Assembly: GCA_002778785.1 (NCBI GenBank)
Contig: PEZS01000006.1
Coordinates: forward strand, 76,518-140,517
Direction: 5' to 3'
Source: Bdellovibrionales bacterium CG10_big_fil_rev_8_21_14_0_10_45_34
Lineage (GTDB): Bacteria > Bdellovibrionota > Bdellovibrionia > Bdellovibrionales > 1-14-0-10-45-34
Length of the DNA stretch: 64,000 nt
Shown here: positions 1 through 8,647 of the stretch, piece after piece
Numbering within the stretch: position 1 is the stretch's first letter
Layout of the letters: each line of letters opens with the position of its first letter
The notes under the pieces: model-generated
Told to the model about the DNA's origin: nothing
What the model saw: only the letters and a program-made list of their open reading frames with translations
The model's database searches: none
Translations under genes and position numbers: made by a program

Positions 1-794
1 TCCTGCGGGCTTGTTTGTGAGCCATGTTCCTGTAAATATTCTCGGGTCTTGAGATAGGCTTGCTCCAGAGAAGACAGAGCAAGCTGTGACCAAGGATGAG
101 AGTTCAAAAGATAACTTTTAATCAAAAAATCCTGCGAATAGCGCATCCGAAACAAGAATCGATCGAGTTCAGGACCGCTTTCGATCTTACGCGTCGACAT
201 TGTTCCCATGGAGTAAAGGACCCTAGCTATCCAGCTACTCTCTTTAGCGGAGCCGTCGATTTGTGATAGGAGTCGTAAATTTGCTTGTCGATAATGTCGT
301 TGTGCCTGATCCCATTGATCAAGTTGAGAATAAAGAGACCCCAGGCGAGAAGGTATTTCTATCTCACGAACAGCCAACCTTAAACCGCGTGATCGTCTTT
401 GAAGATCTAAGAGGGTTGATATCGCCATCTCATATTTTCTTTGTTCTTCGTAGCAAAGGCTTAATTGGTATAAAACTTCGATGCGTTGAAGCTCACCTTC
501 GGAGGGGACCCCTTGGTTCAAATCAGACAACATCGGGCAGCCCTTAGCATATTCATTGAGAGCAAGATGTGACAGAGCCAAGTAGTACTGAGACTTTTGA
601 GAATAGACATCCCCTTCGTGGCTCTTAAGAAACTTCTCGAATTGCTCCTTGGCCTCTTCAAAAAGGCCTTGTTCGTAAGACTTTACTGCAACTTGATAAG
701 CTAGCGGTGGTTGCGGCACTTGATGCTCGCTTCTTTGAAACAAAGTGCAGCTATTCAGAAGTAAAAAAACCAGTAAAAACCTAGGTCGAATCAA
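1..794 (-). CDS. TPR-type lipoprotein, C-terminus beyond window edge
   Basis: A single open frame runs on the minus strand from a TTG at 794 to the first base of the window, so the C-terminus is missing; about 264 residues are visible. It starts MIRPRFLLVFLLLNSC, a signal peptide with lipobox L-N-S-C, so the mature protein should be a lipoprotein. The following helical stretch (AVKSYEQGLFEEAKEQFEKF, then LALSHLALNEYAKGC) has the spacing of tetratricopeptide repeats, and more helical pairs follow. No ATG or GTG lies in frame between the preceding stop and the TTG, and a run of G sits just upstream as a weak ribosome-binding site. It lies 118 bp downstream of the ArsA-like pair on the same strand and may be co-transcribed. 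The partner and function are unknown; TPR lipoproteins usually scaffold envelope complexes. Confidence 0.75.
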   Translation of the reverse strand, partial: MIRPRFLLVFLLLNSCTLFQRSEHQVPQPPLAYQVAVKSYEQGLFEEAKEQFEKFLKSHEGDVYSQKSQYYLALSHLALNEYAKGCPMLSDLNQGVPSEGELQRIEVLYQLSLCYEEQRKYEMAISTLLDLQRRSRGLRLAVREIEIPSRLGSLYSQLDQWDQAQRHYRQANLRLLSQIDGSAKESSWIARVLYSMGTMSTRKIESGPELDRFLFRMRYSQDFLIKSYLLNSHPWSQLALSSLEQAYLKTREYLQEHGSQTSPQ

Positions 795-912
795 ATTGCC
801 CCCGTCGCGATTGTCACCTGAATCTCAGTTCCGCAGACTTCTGAGGTGCCTCGTGCATGCTACAAATTATAGAAACAAAACTGGCGAGAATCTAGCTCCC
901 ATTTTGCTATTT

Positions 913-1983
913 CTAGTTTTTCAAAATATCGGCCAACTGATTGAGATTATCGAGCTCGTAGGGTTGCTTTTGAAGCTCTGGTACCTTTTTCACGTAGACG
1001 CGGGTGGAGAGCTGCGATTCAAAGTGAGCAATATCCTCTTTTGCAGACTCAAAGTGCTTAGCGACACGATGAAATACCTCAATCATTTTTTTAAGCTCGG
1101 AGTCTTGCGCGATCAGCTCAATGTCTGTGCCCTCAAGCGCCCATTCAGGGAAAGCCCGGTTAACAATAACAGCAGATAAGGAATGTCCACGTCGTTTGAG
1201 ATTTTGAAAAAACGAACGCGCCTCTTCAAGCTTGACGGAATCAGAGCTAGTCACAAGAACAAACTGGGTTGTCGGTGAAATCAGCAATGACTGAATCTTA
1301 GAACTGTGTTCGCGAATAGGTTCGGCAAGGGTTCTCACTGTCTTGAAGAATGTGCTCAGCTCAGTAAGGAAGACTTTTCCGGTGAGAGTTTCAAGCGCCT
1401 TAAAAACAACTTGAGTTCCTTTTGTAAGAATTGAACCCACAAAGGTTCCAGAAGCTTTGTCGGCTTTAGAAAGCCACGTAACAACCGACTCTTGGAATAG
1501 CGAAAAAAATTTTTGTGGCGCCATGAGAAAATCCATCGCATGTTGTGCGGGCGGTGTATCGAGTACAATTAAATCGTAGTTGGCCAGTGAGCTAACTTGA
1601 TAAAGCTTTTCCAGGCTCGAATACTCTTGGGAGCCCGACAGTGAAGTGGAGATTTGTTGAAATATGTTGTTGCTACGAATCTCTGCGGCGACTTCAGAAG
1701 GAGCATACTTCTCTACAAAAGAGTGAAAAACCCCTTCTGGATCTACCATGCTGGCCCAGAACTCCCCTCCACTTTCGTATCGGCTAACCAATCGGTCTTG
1801 GCCGTCCCAATGATCAAGGCCAAGTGCCGCCGCCAGGCGTCTGGCTGGATCAAGAGTCATCACAAGAACTTTGAGTCCGCTTTTTGCGCCTAAGACCCCC
1901 AGTGCAGATGAAATTGTGGTTTTTCCAACGCCTCCACTGCCGCAGCAAATAATTATTTTAGAGTCTTTTAGGAGGTCAATCAT
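913..1983 (-). CDS. ArsA/GET3-like ATPase (second of a pair)
   Basis: 356 aa. This is a P-loop ATPase of the ArsA/GET3 branch of the SIMIBI class. It has a deviant Walker A with the signature lysine near the N-terminus (CGSGGVGKTTISSALG, residues 14-29), a switch-like LDPARRLAAALG segment (about residues 44-55) and the Walker B-like VLDTPPAQHAMDFL (about 140-153). No arsenite-binding cysteine cluster is obvious, and no arsenic genes are nearby, so an arsenite pump role is unlikely. The start overlaps the stop of the upstream homologue by 8 bp, implying translational coupling and probably a heterodimer or a pseudo-dimer split over two genes. The family is often labelled anion-transporting ATPase; the physiological role is not known from sequence. 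Confidence 0.8.
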   Translation of the reverse strand: MIDLLKDSKIIICCGSGGVGKTTISSALGVLGAKSGLKVLVMTLDPARRLAAALGLDHWDGQDRLVSRYESGGEFWASMVDPEGVFHSFVEKYAPSEVAAEIRSNNIFQQISTSLSGSQEYSSLEKLYQVSSLANYDLIVLDTPPAQHAMDFLMAPQKFFSLFQESVVTWLSKADKASGTFVGSILTKGTQVVFKALETLTGKVFLTELSTFFKTVRTLAEPIREHSSKIQSLLISPTTQFVLVTSSDSVKLEEARSFFQNLKRRGHSLSAVIVNRAFPEWALEGTDIELIAQDSELKKMIEVFHRVAKHFESAKEDIAHFESQLSTRVYVKKVPELQKQPYELDNLNQLADILKN

Positions 1984-2881
1984 CCGTCACTCTTTCGATG
2001 AGATTCGACAACAGTTCAGCGATTCGCTTGTTTTTACTCTCATTCAAACACCAAGGCGCTTTATACAGAGACCGGGCGAGAGGTCGTAGGCGCGATACTG
2101 AATCTGTATAGTTGTTTTGCCATGCTTGACTAAAGAGGGTCAGCTCTTTTAGTCGCAGGAGTTCGACTTGTTCTTCGATTTCACGTGCGATTTTTTTGTA
2201 GTCAAAGTCGAGATCTAGCCATTTATTGATAACGATGTCGGCCTGAATGTCGAACTCGTTTCTCAGGGCATCGCACAGCTCTATGGTTTCTGTGATCGGG
2301 AGTTCTTCGGCCAACGAAACCACGACAAACCGTGTGAACAAAGAGTCTTTGATCGTTTCTATAATCGAGCGACTCTGTACACCCATAGCTCCGTCGACGA
2401 TCGTGCTGCCGATGCCTTGAGGAGCTCGCAGCAACGTTAGCGAATGACCGGTTGAATAGGAGTCGAGGACCAAGTCATCGAATTCAATGGGCGGGCCAAT
2501 TTTACGCCGACCACTCGTGAGCTTGCCTAATATTGCAAGCTCTTTGAGAGCCGGAGCGCCATCAATCAAAGACCTCATGATTTTGTTCTCAAAAAAGAGT
2601 CGATAGATACTTTCTGATTTTATATAATAGAGGATAAACTCATGGAGGCAGTCCATCGCATCCCATCGGGAAATCCAAAGATTCGGAGACACTTGGGTTG
2701 GGGAGTAGCCGACCTCTGAAAGTTCAAAGACCCGGGAATAATAGCTCTCTTCACCGAGCTCGACGAGAAGAGTTCTTCGCCCCCTGGCAGCAGCCTGGTG
2801 TGCGAGACTCAGAGCAATGGTCGACTTGCCGACCCCGCCCTTACCGGTCACTACAGTGATGGGATAATTGGTTGCACTCAC
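1976..2881 (-). CDS. ArsA/MinD-like ATPase (first of a pair)
   Basis: 301 aa, SIMIBI P-loop ATPase with an intact deviant Walker A (TVVTGKGGVGKSTIALSLA, residues 9-27) and a following LLVELGEE strand where ArsA proteins have a switch aspartate. The middle contains DDLVLDSYSTGHSLTLLRAP, the equivalent of the DTAPTGH motif of GET3/ArsA but with Ser-Tyr replacing part of it. It precedes and overlaps the second ArsA-like gene, so the two are expected to act together. It is transcribed divergently from trigger factor with 121 bp between the starts. Membrane-protein targeting, as for GET3, is a possible role, but that is inference from fold only. Confidence 0.78.
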   Translation of the reverse strand: MSATNYPITVVTGKGGVGKSTIALSLAHQAAARGRRTLLVELGEESYYSRVFELSEVGYSPTQVSPNLWISRWDAMDCLHEFILYYIKSESIYRLFFENKIMRSLIDGAPALKELAILGKLTSGRRKIGPPIEFDDLVLDSYSTGHSLTLLRAPQGIGSTIVDGAMGVQSRSIIETIKDSLFTRFVVVSLAEELPITETIELCDALRNEFDIQADIVINKWLDLDFDYKKIAREIEEQVELLRLKELTLFSQAWQNNYTDSVSRLRPLARSLYKAPWCLNESKNKRIAELLSNLIERVTDD

Positions 2882-3002
2882 GACCTGTAAGATTTACTAG
2901 ATAGGGCAGAGAAGTCTACCTAGATAGCTTGCTTCTCGCACCTTGTAGAAAATATCTTTCTGGTGTAGTAGGTTGTGCACTCGCGTTAGAAAGGGTCCTT
3001 AA

Positions 3003-4283
3003 ATGAAAGTAGATCTAGAGAAGCTCTCTGGTTTAGAGAGAAAATTGAGTTTTGAAGTTCCCAGTGATTCTGTAGCTTCAGCCTTCAATCAGGCATATCA
3101 AGTTATTCAGAAACAGGTATCGGTAAAGGGATTTCGTAAAGGAAAGGCGCCTATTCAGACGCTCAAATCTATGTACGGCGACCACGCTAAGCAAGAAGCC
3201 CTCGAAAAGCTTTTGCAAAAGAGCTACGTCTCGGGCCTTCGAGAGCATGACCTAAATCCGGTAGGCTACCCTGACATTGAAGTACTTCATTTTCAAGAGG
3301 GAGAGCCGCTAAAGTTTGTTGCAAAATTCGAAGTTCGACCAGAATTAGAGCTTCAACAGTACGAGAACCTACCACTTAAAAAACAAAAGTTTGAACTCGA
3401 TACCAAGAAGGTTGATGAAATTCTCGAAGGCCTTCGACAAGATCGGGCACACTTGCACGAGGTTCAAGATAGAGAAGTTGCGCAAAAAGGTGATTTAGCC
3501 GTTGTTGATTTCGAAGGTAGCGTTGACGGAGCTCCACTCGAAAAGGGAGCCTCCAAAGATCATCAGTTAGAGTTAGGGGCAGGCCAATTTATACCGGGCT
3601 TTGAAGATGGCGTAATGGGTATGAAAATCGGCGAAGAAAAAACTTTAAAGCTCTTTTTTCCGTCGGATTATCATGAAGAGTCGTTAAAGGGGAAGCCCGT
3701 CGACTTTAAGGTTAAACTTAACGGACTCAAATACAAACACGCGCCTGAGCTCAATGATGAGTTCGCAAAAACATTTGGTACGGATTCCTTAGAAGATTTT
3801 AGAAAAAGAATCGAGCAGGACTATGTTGAGCGAGAAACAAAGAGAATCAAGGATGCCTTTAAAGAAGAAATTCTCACTGTTTTGGCCTCAAGAAATCCTT
3901 TAGAAGTTCCACGAGTTATGCTTCAGGAGCAAAAAACTTTGCTCATATCAGATACTTCGGAGCGCCTAAAGCGAGAAGGATTAGGGCAAGAACAAATCTC
4001 TGATTATGTTTCTAAATGGGATGAAGATTTCGGTAAAACAGCGCAAAAGATGGTTCATGTTGGGTTCCTCATTAACGCTATTGCAGATAAAGAGAACCTG
4101 GGTGCGACCGAAGACGACTTCCAAAAACGTCTAGAGGAATATCAAAAAACCACCGGCATCGAACTAGAATCCATTAGAAGCTTCTATAGCCAGTCCGAGC
4201 GAAAAGACAGGCTGATGTTTCAAATCACCGAAGACAAAGTGATCGATTTCGTCGCTTCCAAAGGCGCCGTAAGAGAAGAATAA
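3003..4283 (+). CDS. tig: Trigger factor, ribosome-bound chaperone
   Basis: 426 aa, normal length for trigger factor. The N-terminal ribosome-docking domain carries the signature GFRKGKAP (residues 43-50). A FKBP-type peptidyl-prolyl isomerase domain follows at about 155-245 (AVVDFEGSVDGAPLEKG ... GQFIPGFEDGVMGMKIGEEK), then the helical C-terminal arms. It binds near the peptide exit tunnel and shields nascent chains. The ATG is preceded by AAAGGG at suitable spacing. In many bacteria tig is followed by clpP-clpX-lon; here it stands alone and its stop lies only 3 bp from the stop of the convergent ctpA gene, so there is no room for a separate terminator between them. Confidence 0.97.
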   Translation: MKVDLEKLSGLERKLSFEVPSDSVASAFNQAYQVIQKQVSVKGFRKGKAPIQTLKSMYGDHAKQEALEKLLQKSYVSGLREHDLNPVGYPDIEVLHFQEGEPLKFVAKFEVRPELELQQYENLPLKKQKFELDTKKVDEILEGLRQDRAHLHEVQDREVAQKGDLAVVDFEGSVDGAPLEKGASKDHQLELGAGQFIPGFEDGVMGMKIGEEKTLKLFFPSDYHEESLKGKPVDFKVKLNGLKYKHAPELNDEFAKTFGTDSLEDFRKRIEQDYVERETKRIKDAFKEEILTVLASRNPLEVPRVMLQEQKTLLISDTSERLKREGLGQEQISDYVSKWDEDFGKTAQKMVHVGFLINAIADKENLGATEDDFQKRLEEYQKTTGIELESIRSFYSQSERKDRLMFQITEDKVIDFVASKGAVREE

Positions 4284-4286
4284 AAA

Positions 4287-5687
4287 CTAGAGCTTGATAC
4301 TTGTGAGAGCCCTTGCATAATTTACGGCCTGTATGAGTTGGTAATCCTGGGCAAATGGGCTTTTCTCAGAAAACACATTTTCGTCAAGTTCAAGTGTCGA
4401 ATCCGTGTCTTTTGCTTCATCTGCTCGTTTGGATTCTCTGTCTCCTAACAAGTGTCCCGCGATATCGCGTTCGCGAATCGCTAAGCGTTTTTGTTTCGCT
4501 TCTTTTAGAACTTTAGGGTCGTATTGCTCGACCCAGATATCAGGAACAATCCCTTCCGCCTGAATTGATCGGCCTGATGGAGTAAAGTATCTTGCGACTG
4601 TGAGTTTCATACCCGAACCGTCGCCGAGCTTTACCACCGATTGAACGCTTCCTTTGCCAAAACTACGCTGCCCTAATAGCACAGCACGCTTACCATCCTT
4701 TAAAGCACCTGCCACAATCTCACTAGCGCTTGCCGAGTACTCGTTTATAAGAACGACTATCGGGAAGTTGGAGTATGTATTTTCTTTCTGCGCAAAGGCA
4801 ACTTGTCGGTCACTTCTTCCTACAGTGCTGACAATTGGACCACTTTCTAAGAACAAATCAGAGACTTCGATAGCTTGATCAAGTAGGCCGCCCGGATTGT
4901 TCCTAAGATCAAGAAGTAGCGCACGGACCTTAACCTCCTTCTCGCTCTTGGAGCTGACTTCTCGCGAAGGAGAACCGGTATCTGACTTTCCGAGCCTCAT
5001 TTTATGAATTGAAGGACCACTCAGTTTACCATTTTGAAACTTTTCAATTGCGTCTCGAAGATTTTTAGCAGTTTGATCAATGAAGCTGGTAACCCTAATG
5101 AGCAGAATTCCCTCTCCGAGATCCGTAGGTTTTACTGAGGCTATTCGGATGCGATCCCGTACAATGCGAATATCAAAAGGAGCTTCAATTCCTTCGCGGC
5201 CAAGCGTTAGGGTGACGGCGACACCTTGCTTTCCTTTAAGTTTTTCTCCCAAGCGAGTGAGCGACCAACCCTTGGTGAGTTCGCCATTAACCTTAATAAT
5301 CTTATCTCCTGGTTTAATGCCAGCTTTGAAAGCTGGTGTATCTTCTATGGGAGCAATTATGGTTGGAGTCTTTTCCTGGATCGCGATCTCTATGCCTATT
5401 CCGCCGAATTCCCCTGAGGTTTCATCTTCGAGTCCTTTAAAACTCTCGGGCGGCAAAAAATGCGAATGAGGATCTAGCTCTTCGAGCATGCCTGCTATGC
5501 CGCCGTAAAGAAGCTTCTCCGCCTTTACCGGTTCAACATAGTGTTGCTCGATGAGACTGAGCGCTTTCGCAAAGATCTGAAGCTTTTCGTAGCGTACTTT
5601 TAAGTCATCTTGATTGAGTCCCAATAAAACGATGGAACTAAGGCCAACTGCGGAAAATGCTAATCTTCGAGAGAGTTTTATTTGCAC
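4287..5687 (-). CDS. ctpA: S41 carboxyl-terminal processing protease
   Basis: 466 aa. An N-terminal hydrophobic segment (about residues 8-24) exports or anchors the protein. A PDZ domain lies at about 93-170 (FGGIGIEIAIQEKTPTI ... GIKPGDKIIKVNG) and the S41 catalytic domain follows. By alignment to the Tsp/CtpA pattern the nucleophile is Ser320 in SASASEI and the general base Lys345 in SFGKGSVQ, so the protease looks active. A charged low-complexity insert lies at about 222-252 between PDZ and core. It is the last gene of the ftsE-ftsX-EnvC-like operon, with its start overlapping the preceding stop by 10 bp. That context suggests a role in processing wall hydrolases or their regulators during division (inference). 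Confidence 0.95.
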   Translation of the reverse strand: MQIKLSRRLAFSAVGLSSIVLLGLNQDDLKVRYEKLQIFAKALSLIEQHYVEPVKAEKLLYGGIAGMLEELDPHSHFLPPESFKGLEDETSGEFGGIGIEIAIQEKTPTIIAPIEDTPAFKAGIKPGDKIIKVNGELTKGWSLTRLGEKLKGKQGVAVTLTLGREGIEAPFDIRIVRDRIRIASVKPTDLGEGILLIRVTSFIDQTAKNLRDAIEKFQNGKLSGPSIHKMRLGKSDTGSPSREVSSKSEKEVKVRALLLDLRNNPGGLLDQAIEVSDLFLESGPIVSTVGRSDRQVAFAQKENTYSNFPIVVLINEYSASASEIVAGALKDGKRAVLLGQRSFGKGSVQSVVKLGDGSGMKLTVARYFTPSGRSIQAEGIVPDIWVEQYDPKVLKEAKQKRLAIRERDIAGHLLGDRESKRADEAKDTDSTLELDENVFSEKSPFAQDYQLIQAVNYARALTSIKL

Positions 5688-6751
5688 GGTAAACTTCCTT
5701 TTCTATTCTTAAGACAATTATTGGGCCTTGAAAGTAAAATGGCTGGGTCGTGATTCTGCCAAAGGTATCTTGTCTCTAAGTCAAACTGATACCTGCTCGA
5801 ATACCAAGTGGATCTTCCGATCAAGTCTCCGGTAGCCAAGTCTTGATTCACTTGTACGTGAGTGTCAGTTACCCCATCAGCGACAACAAACCTCATTTGC
5901 CCCTCTGAGAGCACTATCGTCTTGGCGCCAAAGAACTTCGAGCTATCCTCGATCGCAACCACTCTCACGCTAGTAGGCGACTTTATGGTAATTGGTCTAG
6001 GGGCGAAAAAACTGATAGAGTTCACTTCTCCGCCGTGAAGATTCTTTTTGTAATGAAGCCTTTGAGAGCCTGTAGGAAGACCCTCCCAATGGGAGTCGGG
6101 AGCTACTTCAAAAAGCGAATCAAACTGAGAGGTGATGCTCGAAAGTATGGATGAAAAAGCCAGAGCATTTTTCTCTTTAAGAGAGGACATCTTAGTTTGC
6201 TGCAACTGCCACATCGCATGAGCTTCGCGAACTTTCGCATGAAGCTTACGTCGATCGGCTATAACATCCTTTTTGCTTTTCTCTAGTTCTGCGATTTCTT
6301 TGCTGAGCTCCTTGGCTTCAAGCTTATGCCGCTGAAGAGACTGAACAAAATTTGAAAACAAACTGCGAAAATAAGATAAGTAGAGATTGATTTTAATGAG
6401 TACGCTCTCGGAACTACCAAAAATATGAGACGTAGCAGTCCGCAACGCATCTACGAGCTGGAACTTGCCAACAAGGAAGATTCTCACAAACTGATTTATT
6501 TGAAGTGAGCTTTGTTCTACAGCCTCCACTTTCATTTTTAAGAGATCTTCTTTTTTTAAAATCTTTTTCTCTGTAGACTCTATGTGCTGCTTGAGCTGAG
6601 CAAGTTCTTCTTTTCGCTTTAACGACTCAGTCTGGGCATTCTTAATTGAAATAAGCGCCTCTCTGATGTTTACAGAAGTGCCTTTTGTTTCAGAAAACAC
6701 AAAGTTAGAGATGAGATAGGTGGTGGCAAAGGCAATTACTTGGATCCTCAT
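5678..6751 (-). CDS. EnvC-like coiled-coil protein with degenerate LytM domain
   Basis: 357 aa, secreted (signal peptide in residues 1-20). Residues about 35-210 are highly charged and predicted coiled coil, as in EnvC. The C-terminal third (about 225-330: FFAPRPITIKSPTSVRVVAI, then ADGVTDTHVQVNQDLATGDLIG) has the strand pattern of a LytM/M23 domain, but I cannot find the HxxxD and HxH zinc ligands, so it should be catalytically dead. EnvC and related activators are also dead LytM proteins that are recruited by FtsEX and switch on amidases. The gene directly follows ftsX with a 4-bp overlap, the classical order. The C-terminus adds a short Cys-containing tail. The function is inferred from order and architecture, as overall similarity to EnvC is low. 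Confidence 0.75.
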   Translation of the reverse strand: MRIQVIAFATTYLISNFVFSETKGTSVNIREALISIKNAQTESLKRKEELAQLKQHIESTEKKILKKEDLLKMKVEAVEQSSLQINQFVRIFLVGKFQLVDALRTATSHIFGSSESVLIKINLYLSYFRSLFSNFVQSLQRHKLEAKELSKEIAELEKSKKDVIADRRKLHAKVREAHAMWQLQQTKMSSLKEKNALAFSSILSSITSQFDSLFEVAPDSHWEGLPTGSQRLHYKKNLHGGEVNSISFFAPRPITIKSPTSVRVVAIEDSSKFFGAKTIVLSEGQMRFVVADGVTDTHVQVNQDLATGDLIGRSTWYSSRYQFDLETRYLWQNHDPAILLSRPNNCLKNRKGSLPCK

Positions 6752-7590
6752 GTTGAAGACACTCGCTGAGAGAGATTACTCAGAAATTTAGAACTAAGAG
6801 CGGCGCGAGCCTGCGCCACGCAGAAAATACTGCCCAGCAAGAAAGAGCCGCCAACTGCTAAATAGATCGTGGTAAGGTTTTCAGCAAAAGCAGTACCGAG
6901 AGGCGTATTCACCAGAACATGGGCAGAAGCGGCAACAGTCAACGATGCCAAGAGATTAGTAACGATGCCCCCAATTACTACCCGCCGCGAAAAAATACTT
7001 CTCGTAAACGGGAAGGAGGCGCCCAGTAAAAGAAATGTTTGTATCTCCTGGATTCTGCCAAGCACAATGGACCTGACAAGTCCGCTTAGAATACTAATGG
7101 CAACTACGAGTAAAAACAGGCCAAGCACCGATGGTAGCAAAAGTACTTTCTTAGCCTCGAAAGAAGAACTTGCTTGATCTATCCACTCTCCGGGATGTCT
7201 TTTTGAAAGCTGAGTTTTGTTTTCGATGGCCTCTCGTACAGAAATGTCACCCTCTGACACGTGAGATTTTTTTTCAATCGACAAAATCGAAGGAAGGTCG
7301 GCTTCACTTAGTTGGGGGAGGCCAAGTGCCTCGCTGGGGCTCTGCCAAGCGATGACAATATTTTCCTTCCAGTGCTCTAGAGCCTTGCTTGCGTCAGACA
7401 CGAGCGCCGTTTTCTGCTCAGAGGTCATCGGCTCATGCGAAATCCAGTAAATTTGGCTGACTCCGTTGCTACCAGACTGAAAAAACACTGTAGCTCCGAA
7501 CGCGAAAAACATGTGCAAAATAGTAAATATCCCCAAAAGAGAGATGAATGAGGCCACAAAAGATGGATTAGACAAAGTCCTTTCCTTCAT
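6748..7590 (-). CDS. ftsX: FtsX-like permease subunit
   Basis: 280 aa. One membrane segment near residues 14-34, a periplasmic domain of about 120 residues, then three further segments at about 150-175, 195-225 and 240-262; this four-pass topology with a large first periplasmic loop is that of FtsX. It sits between ftsE (4-bp overlap upstream) and the EnvC-like gene (4-bp overlap downstream). FtsX transmits ATP-driven conformational change of FtsE across the inner membrane to a periplasmic wall-hydrolase activator. The primary sequence is divergent, so the call leans on topology plus context. Confidence 0.88.
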   Translation of the reverse strand: MKERTLSNPSFVASFISLLGIFTILHMFFAFGATVFFQSGSNGVSQIYWISHEPMTSEQKTALVSDASKALEHWKENIVIAWQSPSEALGLPQLSEADLPSILSIEKKSHVSEGDISVREAIENKTQLSKRHPGEWIDQASSSFEAKKVLLLPSVLGLFLLVVAISILSGLVRSIVLGRIQEIQTFLLLGASFPFTRSIFSRRVVIGGIVTNLLASLTVAASAHVLVNTPLGTAFAENLTTIYLAVGGSFLLGSIFCVAQARAALSSKFLSNLSQRVSST

Positions 7591-8291
7591 GAGAACTCCA
7601 ATTGTTTTAAACTGGCGTCTCTAAAAACGGGATCCATCGTCTCGACAACCTGGCCTTCCTTTAGTCGTATCACTCGGTGAGATGTTTTCTCGAAGAGATC
7701 CCGGTCATGCGTAGCAAATAGTACGGTTGTTCCTTGAGCGTGAGCGTTCTGAAAGAGAACAAGAATTTCTTTGGCCAAGTCAGAATCGAGATTCCCGGTC
7801 GGTTCGTCGGCGATCAGAATGTTAGGCTGAAAGATGAGGGCTCTGGCAATAGAAACCCTTTGTTTTTCGCCACCGGAGAGTTGTTCGGGATAGAATTTTG
7901 CCCTTTGTTTTAAGCCAACCGAATCGAGTGCTTTAGCCACTTTTCTTTCAATCGAAAACTTATTTTCTCTTCGAATCCTCAATGGCAGGGCCACATTTTC
8001 TGCAACGGTGTATTCGTTGATGAGCCTGAAATCCTGAAAAACTATTCCAATCTGTTGGCGAATAAGGCCGAGCTTTTTAGTTTCAAGAGTTCCGAGCTGA
8101 TAACTTCCGACTTCGACGCCTCCAGAAGTTGGCAAATCGAAGCCGGCAATCAGTCTAAAGAGGGTCGATTTTCCTGCGCCACTGTGACCCGTGACAAAGG
8201 CAAACTCTCCGCGGTCTAACCGGAAAGAAACGTCACGCAGAGCGTGCGTTGGGCCAGGGTAGGTTTTATAAACGTGAGAAAAAGTGATCAC
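7587..8291 (-). CDS. ftsE: FtsE cell-division ABC ATPase
   Basis: 234 aa, a single ABC ATPase domain. Walker A GHSGAGKST (about 35-43), signature LSGGEKQRVSIARAL (about 138-152) and Walker B with ILIADEPTGNLD are all intact, and the spacing is typical of the FtsE/LolD group. It partners FtsX encoded immediately downstream. The C-terminus extends slightly past the usual end (ETMDPVFRDASLKQLEFS). The start lies 2 bp after the stop of the 91-aa gene, so the two are probably translated from one message. Confidence 0.95.
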   Translation of the reverse strand: MITFSHVYKTYPGPTHALRDVSFRLDRGEFAFVTGHSGAGKSTLFRLIAGFDLPTSGGVEVGSYQLGTLETKKLGLIRQQIGIVFQDFRLINEYTVAENVALPLRIRRENKFSIERKVAKALDSVGLKQRAKFYPEQLSGGEKQRVSIARALIFQPNILIADEPTGNLDSDLAKEILVLFQNAHAQGTTVLFATHDRDLFEKTSHRVIRLKEGQVVETMDPVFRDASLKQLEFS

Positions 8292-8293
8292 AC

Positions 8294-8569
8294 TTACATT
8301 GTATCGTTGCCGCTCAGTTCCTGACCAGAGAGCAGAAGGTCCAGAATTTTTTGATGTTGTTCGCGCATGACTAGACGTAGGACTTGTGATGGAGTGCGAT
8401 ACCCAATATCTTCGGTGATCTGCGCGTAAGACCGCTTATATGTTCTTAGCACGGCGCCTCCGCGAAAAACCGTTGTCGCAATAAAGCCTTTGGCGGTACC
8501 CCAGTCTTCAGTTTGTACATGATATCTGATGCCATTTGAAGTGACATCTGTGTTAAACCCCTTTTCCAT
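8294..8569 (-). CDS. Conserved small protein at head of ftsEX operon
   Basis: 91 aa, no signal peptide or membrane segment. It begins MEKGFNTDVTSNGIRYHVQT and contains EDWGTAKGFIATTVFRGGAVLRTYK, suggesting a small beta-rich domain followed by a helical tail (SQVLRLVMREQHQKILDLLL). Being two bases upstream of ftsE, it is almost certainly the first gene of the operon, so a role linked to FtsEX expression or activity can be guessed. I do not recognise a characterised family. Divergent from the hydrolase gene, with 78 bp between starts that must hold both promoters. Confidence 0.75.
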   Translation of the reverse strand: MEKGFNTDVTSNGIRYHVQTEDWGTAKGFIATTVFRGGAVLRTYKRSYAQITEDIGYRTPSQVLRLVMREQHQKILDLLLSGQELSGNDTM

Positions 8570-8647
8570 TGGCCCCCAAATTAAAACGACAACCGCTTCT
8601 AGGCAGAGTTATCAAAAGGTATTAGCATTGTCACGGGGGTAGTTTCT

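Noticed and set aside
263..547. 94-codon plus-strand open frame
   Set aside because: It is antisense to the continuous minus-strand TPR lipoprotein frame (794 to window start), which has a signal peptide and a coherent helical composition.
5080..5469. 129-codon plus-strand open frame across ctpA
   Set aside because: Antisense to the PDZ region of ctpA, whose catalytic motifs are complete on the minus strand.
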